Below are positions 8,929 through 17,483 of a DNA stretch of 64,000 nt, one piece after another. This stretch comes from DASUNQ01 sp035536455 (lineage in GTDB: Bacteria; Acidobacteriota; Thermoanaerobaculia; Multivoradales; UBA5704). The DNA lies in the NCBI GenBank assembly GCA_035536455.1, contig DATLOC010000031.1, forward strand, positions 1 through 64,000, read 5' to 3'. Every line of letters begins with the position of its first letter. Within the stretch, counting starts at the first letter, position 1. Made by a program: the position numbers and the translations under genes. The notes below the pieces were generated by a model, which did no database searches, had not been told where the DNA came from, and worked only from the letters and a program-made list of their open reading frames with translations.

Positions 8929-9854
8929 GGGGCGCCCAGCGCCACTTCGCGGATCGGCACCGGCATGAAGCAGAGGACGAAGAGGAGCAACGCCAGGGCC
9001 GCCAGCACCTGCCGCCCGCGGTCCAGCGGCTCCGCCTCGTCGCGCACCGGCGGGTGCCGCAGCCCCATGAGCAGCACGATGGCGGTCCAGAAGATCCAGC
9101 CCGGCCAGATGAAGCTGGCGAGCGCCAGCGCTCCCCACAACGGCAGCGCCACCCGGCGCTGCAGTCGCCCGGTCGCGGCGTAGAGGATGTGCCCGCCGTC
9201 GAGCTGGCCCAGGGGCAGCAGGTTGATGGCGGTGGCGAGGAGCCCGAACCAGGCGGCGAGGGCGAAGGGGTGGAGGTCGAGCACCGTTCCCTCGGGCAGC
9301 GGGCCGTGGAAGAGGCGGGCGACGAAGTCGAAGGCCAGGCTCCGCCCCGGGATCAGGATCGTCGCGGCGCCCCCCGCCCCCGCCGGAATCACGGCGTCGG
9401 CGAGCGGCACCGGCCGCGAGCGCGCGAGCCCGATGAAGAGGAAGGGGAGGAGCGCGACGAAGCCGGCGAAGGGACCGGAGGCGCCGACGTCGAAGAGCTC
9501 CCGCTTGCTGCGAATCGGCGCCTGGATCTTGATGAAGGCGCCGACCGTGCCGATGCCGAAGGGCGCCGGCAGGAAGTAGGGGAGGGTGGCGGGGAGGCCG
9601 TAACGCCGGCAGGTCAGGTAGTGCCCCAGCTCGTGGACCAGCAGGATTCCCAGCACCGCGAGCGAGAAGCGCAGCCCCAGGCCGAGCAGCGCCGGGTCGT
9701 TCCACACCGCGCGGATGCTGGCGCCGCTGAGCCACGGCATGAGGCTCCAGAAGATGTCGGTGCGCGTCTGGATCAGGAAGACGGCGCCGAGCGTCGTCGT
9801 GGTGAAGAAGGTCAGCAGGAAGAGCAGCAGCGCGAGACCGTAGCGCGGGCGCAC
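8925..9854 (-). CDS. Site-2 protease-like M50 membrane metalloprotease
   Basis: 309 aa with about six hydrophobic segments. The zinc-binding HELGH motif lies in a membrane helix (about residue 75) and the third ligand is in LDGGH (about residue 218), the arrangement of intramembrane M50 proteases. Substrate unknown; relatives cleave membrane-anchored regulators or act in envelope maintenance. The chosen start is GTG at 9854. The frame stays open upstream into the end of the IHF/HU gene with no ATG, GTG or TTG, so a longer N terminus would need a rare start codon. It follows the IHF/HU-like gene closely in the same direction. Confidence 0.88.
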   Translation of the reverse strand: MRPRYGLALLLFLLTFFTTTTLGAVFLIQTRTDIFWSLMPWLSGASIRAVWNDPALLGLGLRFSLAVLGILLVHELGHYLTCRRYGLPATLPYFLPAPFGIGTVGAFIKIQAPIRSKRELFDVGASGPFAGFVALLPFLFIGLARSRPVPLADAVIPAGAGGAATILIPGRSLAFDFVARLFHGPLPEGTVLDLHPFALAAWFGLLATAINLLPLGQLDGGHILYAATGRLQRRVALPLWGALALASFIWPGWIFWTAIVLLMGLRHPPVRDEAEPLDRGRQVLAALALLLFVLCFMPVPIREVALGAP

Positions 9855-9952
9855 CGCGGGCGCCTCGACCGGGGCGCCGGGGGGCGGAAGCAGCTCGATG
9901 CGCAGCGGGCGCGGCGGTCCGGCGTCTAGAGAGGACGGATCGGGCGGCGGGC

Positions 9953-10219
9953 TCAGAGGTTCTTGAGGTCCTTGCCCGGCTTGAAGCGGACCGTCTTGCC
10001 GGGGGTGATCGCCACTTCGACCCCGGTCTTCGGGTTGCGGCCGACGCCCTTCTTGCGGTCGCGGACCTGGAACACGCCGAAGCCGCGCAGCTCGATCCGC
10101 TTGCCGTCGCAGAGGGCGGTTTTCATCGCCTCGATGATGGTGTCGACGGCCTGCGCCGCCTTGACGCGGGGCACGTCCGACACCTCCGCAACGTGATTGA
10201 CGATGTCCGACTTGATCAT
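9953..10219 (-). CDS. HU/IHF-family DNA-bending protein
   Basis: 88 aa from the ATG at 10219. Sequence features: MIKSDIV N terminus, IELRGFGVF, then GRNPKTG on the DNA-intercalating arm and VRFKPGKDLK at the end. The KSD start and FKPGK end look more IHF-like than HU-like, but a single subunit cannot settle this. It is a small basic nucleoid protein that bends DNA, which would fit a partner role at sigma54 promoters. A longer frame to 10339 crosses its own promoter and is rejected. The Shine-Dalgarno is weak. A strong promoter lies 23-50 bp upstream. Confidence 0.93.
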   Translation of the reverse strand: MIKSDIVNHVAEVSDVPRVKAAQAVDTIIEAMKTALCDGKRIELRGFGVFQVRDRKKGVGRNPKTGVEVAITPGKTVRFKPGKDLKNL

Positions 10220-10241
10220 GAATTGGTCCGAAGCGGCGGGG

Positions 10242-10269
10242 AGTGTAGCACGGCGCATCGACCTGTCAA
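10242..10269 (-). promoter_or_regulatory. Promoter of the HU/IHF gene
   Basis: On the minus strand TTGACA (10269-10264) is followed after 16 nt by TACACT (10247-10242). The start codon is at 10219, giving a leader of about 16 nt. The -35 is a perfect consensus hexamer. It lies back to back with the epimerase promoter at 10289-10317. Confidence 0.7.
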
Positions 10270-10288
10270 CTCGTTGGTCCTGGGGGAT

Positions 10289-10317
10289 TTGCCGGCTCGG
10301 AAGGGGGCCGTTAGGAT
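10289..10317 (+). promoter_or_regulatory. Leaderless-type promoter of the epimerase gene
   Basis: TTGCCG at 10289-10294, a 17-nt spacer, TAGGAT at 10312-10317, then 6 nt to the GTG start at 10324. Transcription would begin at or next to the start codon, giving an mRNA without a 5' leader; no Shine-Dalgarno is present. Confidence 0.55.
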
Positions 10318-10323
10318 GGCCGG

Positions 10324-11271
10324 GTGAGCGCCTCCGCACCTCTCCGCGTGGCCCTGAGCGGCGGCGCCGGATTCATCGGCTCGCACCTCGCCGACGCGCT
10401 CCTCGCCGCCGGCCATCGCGTCTCGGTGATCGACGACCTGTCGAGCGGCCGGCGCGAGAACGTACCCGAAGGCGCCGAGCTGCACGTCCTCGACGTGCGC
10501 TCGCCGCAGGCGGCCGAGCTGGCGGCGGAGAGCGACGTGCTGGTCCACACCGCGGCGCAGACCGACGTCCGGCGCTCGCTCGCGGACCCGGCCTTCGACG
10601 CCTCCGTCAACCTGCTCGGCGGGCTCAACCTGCTCGCCGGAGTGCGGCGCGGCGGGCGGTTGCGGCAGGTCGTCTTCGCCTCGACCGGCGGCGCGATCTA
10701 CGGCGAGCAGGACGCCTTCCCGGCGCCCGAGGAGCACCCGACGCGGCCGCTCTCGCCGTACGGCGTCTCGAAGCTCGCCTTCGAGCGCTACCTCTTCGTC
10801 CACCACACCGCTTATGGGCTCGACGCGGCCTGCCTCCGTTACGGCAACGTCTACGGCGAGCGGCAGAACCCGCACGGCGAGGCGGGGGTGGTAGCGATCT
10901 TCCTCGACCGGCTGCTGGCGGGGGAGACGCCGACGATCAACGGCGACGGCCTCCAGACCCGCGACTACGTCCACGTCTCCGACGTCGTGCGCGCGACCGT
11001 CGCGACGGTCGGCCGCCCGGGCTTCCTGATCTACAACGTGGGGACGGGAGTCGAGACCTCGGTCGTCGACCTCTACCGCGAGCTCGCCCGCGCGGTCGGC
11101 AGCGACGCCGAGCCGCTCCACGGCCCCGCCAAGCCCGGCGAGCAGCAGCGCTCCAGCGTCGACCCCTCGCGCCTCTTCCGCGACCTCGCCCTCCCCCCGC
11201 CGCTCCCCCTCGCCGAAGGCCTGTCCCGGACCGCCGCCTGGTTCCGCGCGCGCTCAGCGGCGCAGGACTGA
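10324..11271 (+). CDS. NAD-dependent epimerase/dehydratase, UDP-glucose 4-epimerase-like
   Basis: 315 aa, extended short-chain dehydrogenase. The NAD-binding GGAGFIGSHL is at about residues 13-22, DDL after strand 2, STGG at the active Ser/Thr, and the catalytic YGVSK with Tyr146 and Lys150. Later motifs RYGNVYGERQNP and GDGLQTRDYVHVSD are typical of UDP-glucose/GalNAc 4-epimerases (GalE-type). It probably makes a sugar nucleotide for surface polysaccharide. Start is GTG with a -10 box 6 nt upstream. Its 3' end overlaps the convergent GerMN gene by 18 bp. The exact sugar cannot be read from sequence. Confidence 0.88.
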   Translation: MSASAPLRVALSGGAGFIGSHLADALLAAGHRVSVIDDLSSGRRENVPEGAELHVLDVRSPQAAELAAESDVLVHTAAQTDVRRSLADPAFDASVNLLGGLNLLAGVRRGGRLRQVVFASTGGAIYGEQDAFPAPEEHPTRPLSPYGVSKLAFERYLFVHHTAYGLDAACLRYGNVYGERQNPHGEAGVVAIFLDRLLAGETPTINGDGLQTRDYVHVSDVVRATVATVGRPGFLIYNVGTGVETSVVDLYRELARAVGSDAEPLHGPAKPGEQQRSSVDPSRLFRDLALPPPLPLAEGLSRTAAWFRARSAAQD

Positions 11272-11745
11272 GTCGAGCCGCACGCCGTCCACCCAGATCT
11301 CGACGTCGCGCACGTCCGGGAACTGGCCCGTGGTGCGGGTGAGCTGCTCGAGGACGCGCGGGCCGTCGCACTTCTCTTGCAGCTCGACCCAGCCGGCCAG
11401 ATCGATGCGCACGCGCCCTTCGTGGTTCTGGATGCGCCGGATCTCGAGCGGCGAGGCGTGGAGGGCGCTGTAGAGGCCGCTGGCGGGGTGGTGGGGAGTG
11501 TCGATCGCGAGCAGCGCTTCGAGCGCGCCGCGCAGCGCCGGCCGCTGGGCCGGCAGGTCCACCTCGACGGCGACGACGCTGTCGCCGCAGCCGATCCGCG
11601 GGCCGCCGACGCCGCCGTCGTCACGGTCGATGAGGAAGATGCGCGCCTCGTCGGTCCGGCTCCAGGCCGACGGCGCCCGCCCCGGCGCGCAGGAGAAGAC
11701 GGCGAGGAGGAGCGCCAGCGCCGAGCGCGGTCCAGGGAGGCTCAC
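11254..11745 (-). CDS. GerMN-domain secreted protein, possible lipoprotein
   Basis: 163 aa from a GTG start at 11745 that overlaps the folA stop by 4 bp (GTGA). A hydrophobic N terminus ends in AVFSC, a non-ideal lipobox. The mature part shows the GerMN pattern (ALRGALEALLAIDTP, SGLYSALHASPLEI, GRVRIDLAGW). GerMN domains occur in spore-germination GerM and in many non-spore lipoproteins; the function here is unknown. Third gene of a thyA-folA-GerMN unit. Its 3' end overlaps the epimerase gene, convergently, by 18 bp. Confidence 0.7.
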   Translation of the reverse strand: MSLPGPRSALALLLAVFSCAPGRAPSAWSRTDEARIFLIDRDDGGVGGPRIGCGDSVVAVEVDLPAQRPALRGALEALLAIDTPHHPASGLYSALHASPLEIRRIQNHEGRVRIDLAGWVELQEKCDGPRVLEQLTRTTGQFPDVRDVEIWVDGVRLDSVLRR

Positions 11746-12236
11746 GCCGGCTCCCAGATCTGGAAGCGGAAGGGCGCCGGCGGCGTGCCGGCCGGCGGGT
11801 GCGTCTCCTCCCACACCAGCCGCCACCGCGCCGGGTCGAGCTCCGGGAAGAACGTGTCCCCCTCGAACTCGCGCTCCAGCAGCGTCAGGTGGATGCGGTC
11901 GGCGCGGTCGAGCGTCGCCGCGTAGATCGCCGCGCCGCCGGCCACGAAGAGCTCCGTCTCGCCCGCCGCCTCCGCCAGCGCCAGCCCCTCCTCGACCGAG
12001 CGCGCGACGTGCGCCTTCTCGGTCGTGTACGCCGGATCGCGCGTCACCACGATCGTCGGCCGCCCCGGCAAGGGCTTCCTCCCGATCGAGTCCCAGGTCC
12101 GCCGTCCCATCAGCATCCAATGCCCGAGCGTCAGCTTCTTGAAGCGCTTGAGGTCGGGCGGCAGGTGCCAGGGGAGGCCGCCGCCGCAGCCGATCACCCG
12201 GTTGGCCGCCATCGCGGCGATCAGCGAGACCTCCAT
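11742..12236 (-). CDS. folA: Dihydrofolate reductase
   Basis: 164 aa, normal for bacterial DHFR. It reduces dihydrofolate with NADPH, regenerating tetrahydrofolate after thymidylate synthesis. Motifs: VSLIAAMAANRVIGCGGGLPW, LPPDLKRFK (acidic residue in the folate pocket), MGRRTWDSIGRKPLPGR and the cofactor-binding FVAGGAAIY. It lies 13 nt after thyA in the same orientation, a classic functional pairing, and is coupled to the GerMN gene by a 4-bp overlap. Confidence 0.96.
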   Translation of the reverse strand: MEVSLIAAMAANRVIGCGGGLPWHLPPDLKRFKKLTLGHWMLMGRRTWDSIGRKPLPGRPTIVVTRDPAYTTEKAHVARSVEEGLALAEAAGETELFVAGGAAIYAATLDRADRIHLTLLEREFEGDTFFPELDPARWRLVWEETHPPAGTPPAPFRFQIWEPA

Positions 12237-12249
12237 GCGGCCGCGCGCG

Positions 12250-13044
<795 letters not shown>

Positions 13045-13127
13045 GGGGTGGTTTGGAGTTTATATCGCGGCGCCGTGCGGCACGGGTCTTGCGGCCGTTG
13101 TTGAGCGCTAAAAGAAAGGAGGCAGCG

Positions 13128-13556
13128 ATGGCCACCAAGAAAGCGCCCAAGCTCGTCGCCGCGCTCAATGGCGACCTCGCCGGCGAGTACCAGGCGATCA
13201 TCATGTACGTCACCTACGCGGCGGCGGTTACCGGCCCGCACCGGCCGGTGCTCAAGCAGTTCTTCGCCGCGGAGATCCCGGAGGAGCTAGCGCACGCGCA
13301 GTTCCTGGCGGAGAAGGTCGCCAGCCTCGGCGGCACGCCGACCACCACGCCGCGGCCGGTGCCGGCCGCCGCCGACGCGCGCGAGATGCTGCAGAACGTC
13401 CTCGAGGCCGAGCGGCAGGCGATCGCCGACTACAAGCAGCGCGCCGAGCAGGCCGCCGCCGCCGGCGACAAGGGGCTGGCCACCCACCTCGAGACGATCG
13501 TCGAGGACGAGACTTCCCACTTCGAAGAGACCGAGAAGATCCTGCGCGGCTGGTAG
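13128..13556 (+). CDS. Ferritin-like four-helix protein
   Basis: 142 aa from the ATG at 13128, preceded by AAAGGAGG. Helical throughout, with diiron-type ligands: Glu20 (GEYQAI), Glu53-x-x-His56 (EELAH), a Glu in EAERQAI, and a second ExxH (ETSH) followed by FEE near the C terminus. This is the bacterioferritin/ferritin-like superfamily. Iron storage or detoxification is likely but not proven; no haem-ligand Met is evident. It stands alone, divergent from thyA. Confidence 0.8.
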   Translation: MATKKAPKLVAALNGDLAGEYQAIIMYVTYAAAVTGPHRPVLKQFFAAEIPEELAHAQFLAEKVASLGGTPTTTPRPVPAAADAREMLQNVLEAERQAIADYKQRAEQAAAAGDKGLATHLETIVEDETSHFEETEKILRGW

Positions 13557-13575
13557 GGCGGCGGGTTGCCGGTTC

Positions 13576-13604
13576 TTGACGGGAGCCTCAATGCCACCTA
13601 TAAT
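13576..13604 (+). promoter_or_regulatory. Near-consensus promoter, leaderless RHH gene
   Basis: TTGACG (13576-13581), exactly 17 nt, then a perfect TATAAT (13599-13604). Only 6 nt separate it from the ATG at 13611, so the transcript should start at the A of the start codon. This is the clearest promoter in the window. Confidence 0.8.
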
Positions 13605-13610
13605 CCCGCA

Positions 13611-13817
13611 ATGAGCTACATCAAGACCTCCCTCAATCTCTCCGCCCCCGCCCTCGACGCCCTCAAAAAGATGGCCGCCAAGCGCGGCGTCACCGTCGCC
13701 GAGATCGTCCGCCAGGCGATCGCCACCGAGAAGTTCTTCGTCGACGAGGTGGAGAAGGGCCACAAGATCCTCATCGAGGACAAGGACCGGAGCCTCCGCC
13801 AAGTGGTCTTCCGCTGA
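13611..13817 (+). CDS. Ribbon-helix-helix (CopG-like) small protein
   Basis: 68 aa from the ATG at 13611. The N-terminal beta-strand YIKTSLNLS and helices ALDALKKMAAKRG-VTVAEIVRQAIATEKF match the ribbon-helix-helix fold of small DNA-binding repressors and antitoxins; an acidic/basic tail follows. An upstream in-frame extension to 13566 would cross the promoter and is rejected. The next gene (small membrane protein) begins 2 nt after the stop. The pair looks co-transcribed, but no toxin-like feature is visible in the partner. Confidence 0.75.
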   Translation: MSYIKTSLNLSAPALDALKKMAAKRGVTVAEIVRQAIATEKFFVDEVEKGHKILIEDKDRSLRQVVFR

Positions 13818-13819
13818 TC

Positions 13820-14164
13820 GTGACTGCCGGCGCGCCCAGCCCCCCGCCCCAGCCCGCCGCCGGCGCGCCGGTCCAGCCCTTCAGCATCGACCTCGAAGCG
13901 ACCCCCGCCCCCGGCCACCCGTTCGCTCCGCCGCCGCCCTTCCCCCCGCTCGAGACCGTCCCTTACTCCGACCGCATCCGCGGCCGCATCGCCGAGCGCC
14001 TCATCTGGATGCTCGCCGCCGTCATCCTCCTCGCCTTCGCCACCTACTGGCGCGCCAACCCCGACCCCGCGCAGCTCCAGGAGTTCCTCGCCGTCCTCTT
14101 CGGCCCCCTGATCGCCCTCGTCTCCGCCGCCGTCGGCTACTACTTCGGCGGCAAGGCTGGGTAA
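13820..14164 (+). CDS. Small Pro-rich membrane protein, unknown function
   Basis: 114 aa, GTG start at 13820, 2 nt after the RHH gene. Residues 1-48 are Pro/Ala-rich, followed by two hydrophobic helices: one containing LIWMLAAVILLAFATYW and one containing LFGPLIALVSAAVGYYFGG. No family is recognised. The location after a ribbon-helix-helix gene suggests a two-gene unit. Holin-like geometry (two helices, short tail) is possible, but there is no other support. Confidence 0.65.
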   Translation: MTAGAPSPPPQPAAGAPVQPFSIDLEATPAPGHPFAPPPPFPPLETVPYSDRIRGRIAERLIWMLAAVILLAFATYWRANPDPAQLQEFLAVLFGPLIALVSAAVGYYFGGKAG

Positions 14165-14261
14165 CGACTCGGCTCTCCAGTGGGCGACGGTCGGGGCGGC
14201 GCCTTAGATACGCCGCCGGGCGCGACGGATTACACCGCTCGGTCCATGAATTGCATCTTTT

Positions 14262-14279
14262 TAGATGCATAAGAGAGGA
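14262..14279. promoter_or_regulatory. Perfect inverted repeat before the Cys-rich gene
   Basis: TGCATCT-TTTT-AGATGCA: 7-bp arms, 4-nt loop, lying just before the ribosome site of the first Cys-rich gene. It may be an operator or an RNA hairpin. The second copy of the gene is preceded only by the right half (AGATGCA near 15561), so the duplication boundary appears to fall inside this repeat. Confidence 0.5.
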
Positions 14280-14286
14280 GACACCG

Positions 14287-15549
14287 ATGACCAACCCTAC
14301 ACGCCTTCTGCTCATCCTTGTTCTGGTCTTGGTCACTGCCTCTGCTGGATACGGGGAGGAGCCGCGGAGCGGCCCGGCGGCGGTGGGGTCGAGTCCCCAG
14401 GCGCGCAAGGCGCTCGCGGAATCGATCCCGCGCCGCGAGAAGGAGCTCGCGCTCCGGGAGCGGAACGATGTCCTGGCCGACGTGGAGCAGCGGATGCAGG
14501 AGATGGACGTGAGCGCCTCCGCCGACGAGCTGACCGATCTTCTCGAGCGGCGGGCGCACCTCCAGATCGGCCTCGACAAGTGCGAGTTGGGAACGATCAA
14601 AGCCGGGGACTGCCGCGCGATGGCGGCGGAGATGGCGGCCGTGGAGGCGAGCTTCCGCAAGAAGGCCGGGCTCTCGACGCGCGAGTTCCGCGGCGGTCGA
14701 CGGGATGCGGCCGAGCGTGACGCCCTCCAGGCCGCGAAGGCCGGGCTGAGCGCCACCACGGCCGCGTCCGGCGACAGTTGCACCTGCGCCTTGTCGGTCT
14801 ACAGCGACGACCGGTGGATGAACCGCTATTGGGGGCTCGAGTGCAACAACCACGCGAGCCACGGCGTCTGCAGCAACAACGTCGACTCGGGCCACTCACC
14901 CGGCACGGGCGCCATGACCGGCGACATCAATCTCTATATGGGCTCCTACCACCAGTACAAGGAGTGCCCGGACGACCACGTCACCTGCTTCCATGGCCCG
15001 AGCACCGCGCACTCCGGGCAGTGGGGCAACTGCTGCAATTGCGACACCTGGCACTCGCAGTACTACAACCCGAATGGAGACTGGTACGGCGGAGACCTCT
15101 CGGACAGCCTCTGGGTGCATCAGGTCTCGACCCCCTATTTCACGGTGGCCGGCTCCTGCGACGGCGCCTACGTCACCGTCAGCGAGTACATCAAGGAGAA
15201 CGATCCCGTCTGTTGCGACGATCCCATGGGGACGCTGTGGGTCTCGGTGCCGGTCTCCAACGGCTCCGGCAACAGCCCGGGCCAGGCCTCGGTGGAGAAC
15301 TGCAACGGCGGCTCGCAGAGCGGCGCCTACCCCTACTGCGGCACCTTCGGGGCGACGATCTGGGTGGCCTACGTCTGCTCGACCTACACCCCGCCCCCGC
15401 CGCCGGAGTGCGATCCCCAAGCGGAGCAGGATTGCTATGCCATGGGCTGGAACTGGCAATCCTGGGACTGCAATTGCGTGGACCCGTGCCAACCCGATCC
15501 CTATTGCACCGAGTGGAACTCCCAGTACTGCTACTGCTATCGCTACTGA
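14287..15549 (+). CDS. Cys-rich secreted protein, copy 1
   Basis: 420 aa from the ATG at 14287, with a GAGAGGAG ribosome site. A signal peptide (about residues 1-23, MTNPTRLLLILVLVLVTASA core) precedes a charged helical, coiled-coil-like region (about 30-150) and then a Cys/Trp/Tyr-rich domain (about 165-420). That domain has many cysteines in pairs (CNCDTWHS, VCCDDPMG, DPCQPDPYC), suggesting several disulfides and an extracellular location. I recognise no family. The long Gly/Asn/Ser stretches recall surface or matrix proteins, but this is only an impression. It is followed after 35 nt by a near-identical copy. Confidence 0.8.
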   Translation: MTNPTRLLLILVLVLVTASAGYGEEPRSGPAAVGSSPQARKALAESIPRREKELALRERNDVLADVEQRMQEMDVSASADELTDLLERRAHLQIGLDKCELGTIKAGDCRAMAAEMAAVEASFRKKAGLSTREFRGGRRDAAERDALQAAKAGLSATTAASGDSCTCALSVYSDDRWMNRYWGLECNNHASHGVCSNNVDSGHSPGTGAMTGDINLYMGSYHQYKECPDDHVTCFHGPSTAHSGQWGNCCNCDTWHSQYYNPNGDWYGGDLSDSLWVHQVSTPYFTVAGSCDGAYVTVSEYIKENDPVCCDDPMGTLWVSVPVSNGSGNSPGQASVENCNGGSQSGAYPYCGTFGATIWVAYVCSTYTPPPPPECDPQAEQDCYAMGWNWQSWDCNCVDPCQPDPYCTEWNSQYCYCYRY

Positions 15550-15584
15550 GCTGCCCCATAGATGCACAAAGAGGAGACACCCAT

Positions 15585-16814
15585 ATGACCAACCCTGCCC
15601 GCCTCTTGCTCGTCCTTGTTCTGGTCTTGGTCACTGCCTCTGTTGGATACGGGGAGGAGCCGCGGAGCGGCCCGGCGGCGGTGGGGTCGAGTTCCCAGGC
15701 GCGCAAGGCGCTCGCGGAATCGATCCCGCGCCGGGAGAAAGAGCTCGCGCTCCGGGAGCGGAAGGATGTCCTGACCGAAGTGGAGCAGCGGATGCAGGAG
15801 ATGGGCGTAAGCGCCTCCGCCGACGAGCTGACCGATCTCCTCGGGCGGCGGGCGTCCCTCCAGATCGACCTCGACAAGTGCCAGTTGGGAAGCAACAAAG
15901 CCGGGGACTGCCGCGCGATGGAGGCGGAGATGGCGGCCGTCGAGGCGAGCTTCCGCAAGAAGACCGGGCTCTCGACGCGCGAGTTCCGCGGCGGTCGACG
16001 GGATGCGGCCGAGCGTGACGCCCTCCAGGCGGCGAAGGCCGGGCTGAGCGCCACTACGGCCGCGTCCGGCGACAGTTGCACCTGCACCTTGTCGGTCTAC
16101 AGCGGGTACCGCTGGATGAACCGTTATTGGGGGCTCGAGTGCAACAACCACGCGAGCCACGGCGTCTGCAGCAACAACGTCGACTCGGCCCACACGGCCG
16201 GCACAGGCGGTATGACCGGCGACATCAATCTCTATTTCGGCTCCTACCACCAGTACCGGGAGTGCCCGGACGACCAAACCACCTGCTTCCATGGCCCCGA
16301 GACCGTGCACCCCGGGGAGTGGGGCAACGCCTGCAATTGCGACACCTGGCACTCGCAGTACTCCAACCCCCAAGGCACCTGGTACGGCGGGGACCTCTCG
16401 GACAGCGCCTGGGTGCATCAGGTCTCGACCCCCTACTTCACGGTGGCCGGCTCCTGCGACGGCGCCACCGTCACCGTGAGCGAGTACATCAAGGAGAACG
16501 ATCCCTGGTGTTGCGACGACCCGATGGGGACCCTGTGGTTCTCGGTACCGGTCGCCAACGGCTCCGGCAACAGCCCGGGTCAGGACTCGGTGGAGAACTG
16601 CAACGGCGGCTCGCAGAGCGGCGCCTACCCCTACTGCGGCACCTTCGGGGCGACGATCTGGGTGGCCTACATCTGCTCGACCTATTCCCCGCAGCCGTGT
16701 GATCCCCAAGCGGAGCAGGATTGCTATTCGAGGGGCTGGATTTGGGACGCCTCGACCTGCAACTGCACGGACCCGTGCCAGTACAATCCGCAGCTGGAGT
16801 GTTCCCCGTATTGA
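15585..16814 (+). CDS. Cys-rich secreted protein, copy 2
   Basis: 409 aa from the ATG at 15585; the upstream AGATGCA...GAGGAGACACC closely matches the copy-1 leader. Same build: signal peptide, charged helical region, Cys-rich domain. It is highly similar to copy 1 at both DNA and protein level, with scattered substitutions (for example SAHTAGTG for SGHSPGTG) and a divergent, shorter C-terminal tail after the CSTYSPQP region. The domain is preserved with its cysteines, so both copies look functional. The shared structure implies a recent tandem duplication. Confidence 0.8.
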   Translation: MTNPARLLLVLVLVLVTASVGYGEEPRSGPAAVGSSSQARKALAESIPRREKELALRERKDVLTEVEQRMQEMGVSASADELTDLLGRRASLQIDLDKCQLGSNKAGDCRAMEAEMAAVEASFRKKTGLSTREFRGGRRDAAERDALQAAKAGLSATTAASGDSCTCTLSVYSGYRWMNRYWGLECNNHASHGVCSNNVDSAHTAGTGGMTGDINLYFGSYHQYRECPDDQTTCFHGPETVHPGEWGNACNCDTWHSQYSNPQGTWYGGDLSDSAWVHQVSTPYFTVAGSCDGATVTVSEYIKENDPWCCDDPMGTLWFSVPVANGSGNSPGQDSVENCNGGSQSGAYPYCGTFGATIWVAYICSTYSPQPCDPQAEQDCYSRGWIWDASTCNCTDPCQYNPQLECSPY

Positions 16815-16917
16815 GGTTCGTACAGATTCCGTTGGAGGAGCGTCGGCAATCGCGATGGCGGGCCGGGCCGGAGTGCGGGTCAGGGTGGCGGTGAGCCGGC
16901 CGAAACGGGTGGCCTGA

Positions 16918-16990
16918 GCCCTGCTCTTCTTCCTCGACCGCTACCGCGACCTCGCGCCGCTGCTGCTGCGGGTGTTTGTCGGCTTCGTGC
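16918..16990 (+). pseudogene. Remnant of a DoxX-family gene
   Basis: The frame from 16918 reads DRYRDLAPLLLRVFVGFVL in its central part, which resembles the first membrane helix of DoxX-type proteins. It has no start codon (a TGA lies at 16915-16917). It runs straight into the partial Cys-rich copy at about 16990, in another frame. It is best read as a short 5' fragment of a doxX gene joined to the repeat by a recombination event. Confidence 0.5.
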
Positions 16991-17419
16991 TGGGTGCATC
17001 AGCTCTCGACCCCGTATTTCACGGTGGCCGGCTCCTGCGACGGCGCCACCGTCTCCGTAAGGGAGTACATCAAGGAGAACGATCCCATCTGTTGCGACGA
17101 TCCCATGGGGACGCTGTGGTTCTCGGTGCCGGTCGCCAACGGCTCCGGCAACAGCCCGGGTCAGGCCTCGGTCGAGAACTGCAACGGCGGCTCGCAGAGC
17201 GGCGTCTACCGCTACTGCGGCACCTTCGGGGCGACGATCTGGGTCGCCTACATCTGCTCGACCCAATCGTGTCCGGATCCCCAAGCGGAGCAGGATTGCT
17301 ATGCCATGGGCTGGAACTGGCAACCCTGGCCGGACTGCAGCTGCGTGGACCCGTGCACACCCCCTCCCGGTTGCCCCTATTGGAACTTCCAGAACTGCAT
17401 TTGCGAGAACTACTACTGA
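16990..17419 (+). pseudogene. Truncated copy 3 of the Cys-rich protein
   Basis: Codes for about 143 residues equivalent to the C-terminal part of copies 1 and 2 (WVHQLSTPYFTVAGSC onward), including a complete tail ending CICENYY and a stop. It lacks the signal peptide and helical region, and has no ribosome site. The nearest start is a TTG at 16976 inside the doxX remnant. Without its own start it is probably silent, though it can serve as a donor of sequence for gene conversion with its neighbours. Confidence 0.75.
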
Positions 17420-17430
17420 ACTGCCCCAAT

Positions 17431-17460
17431 CCCCCGGCCGGAGCCGACTCCGGCCGGGGG
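17431..17460. terminator. Strong hairpin between convergent genes
   Basis: A perfect 13-bp stem (17431-17443 with 17448-17460) and a CCGA loop, very G+C-rich. No T run follows on either strand, so it may be an RNA-end stabiliser or a Rho-assisted terminator serving the Cys-rich copies and the leftward gene. Confidence 0.6.
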
Positions 17461-17483
17461 CTCGAGGTAGGCGCGCATCCGGC

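Larger units (their letters stand above)
14273..17419 (+). repeat. Tandem duplication: two full copies and one partial copy
   Basis: Unit 1 (about 14273-15549), unit 2 (about 15561-16814) and a 3' partial unit 3 (16990-17419) share long near-identical DNA stretches. Unit 3 begins abruptly at GGGTGCATCAG, the equivalent of base 15115 in unit 1. The order and high identity fit unequal crossing-over plus a later rearrangement. Confidence 0.85.

Noticed and set aside
10220..10339. Extended start for the HU/IHF gene at 10339
   Set aside because: The extension crosses its promoter (TTGACA...TACACT) and the family begins at MIKSD.
13611..14164. Toxin-antitoxin pair (RHH plus small membrane protein)
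   Set aside because: The second protein has no recognisable toxin motif and order alone is not enough.
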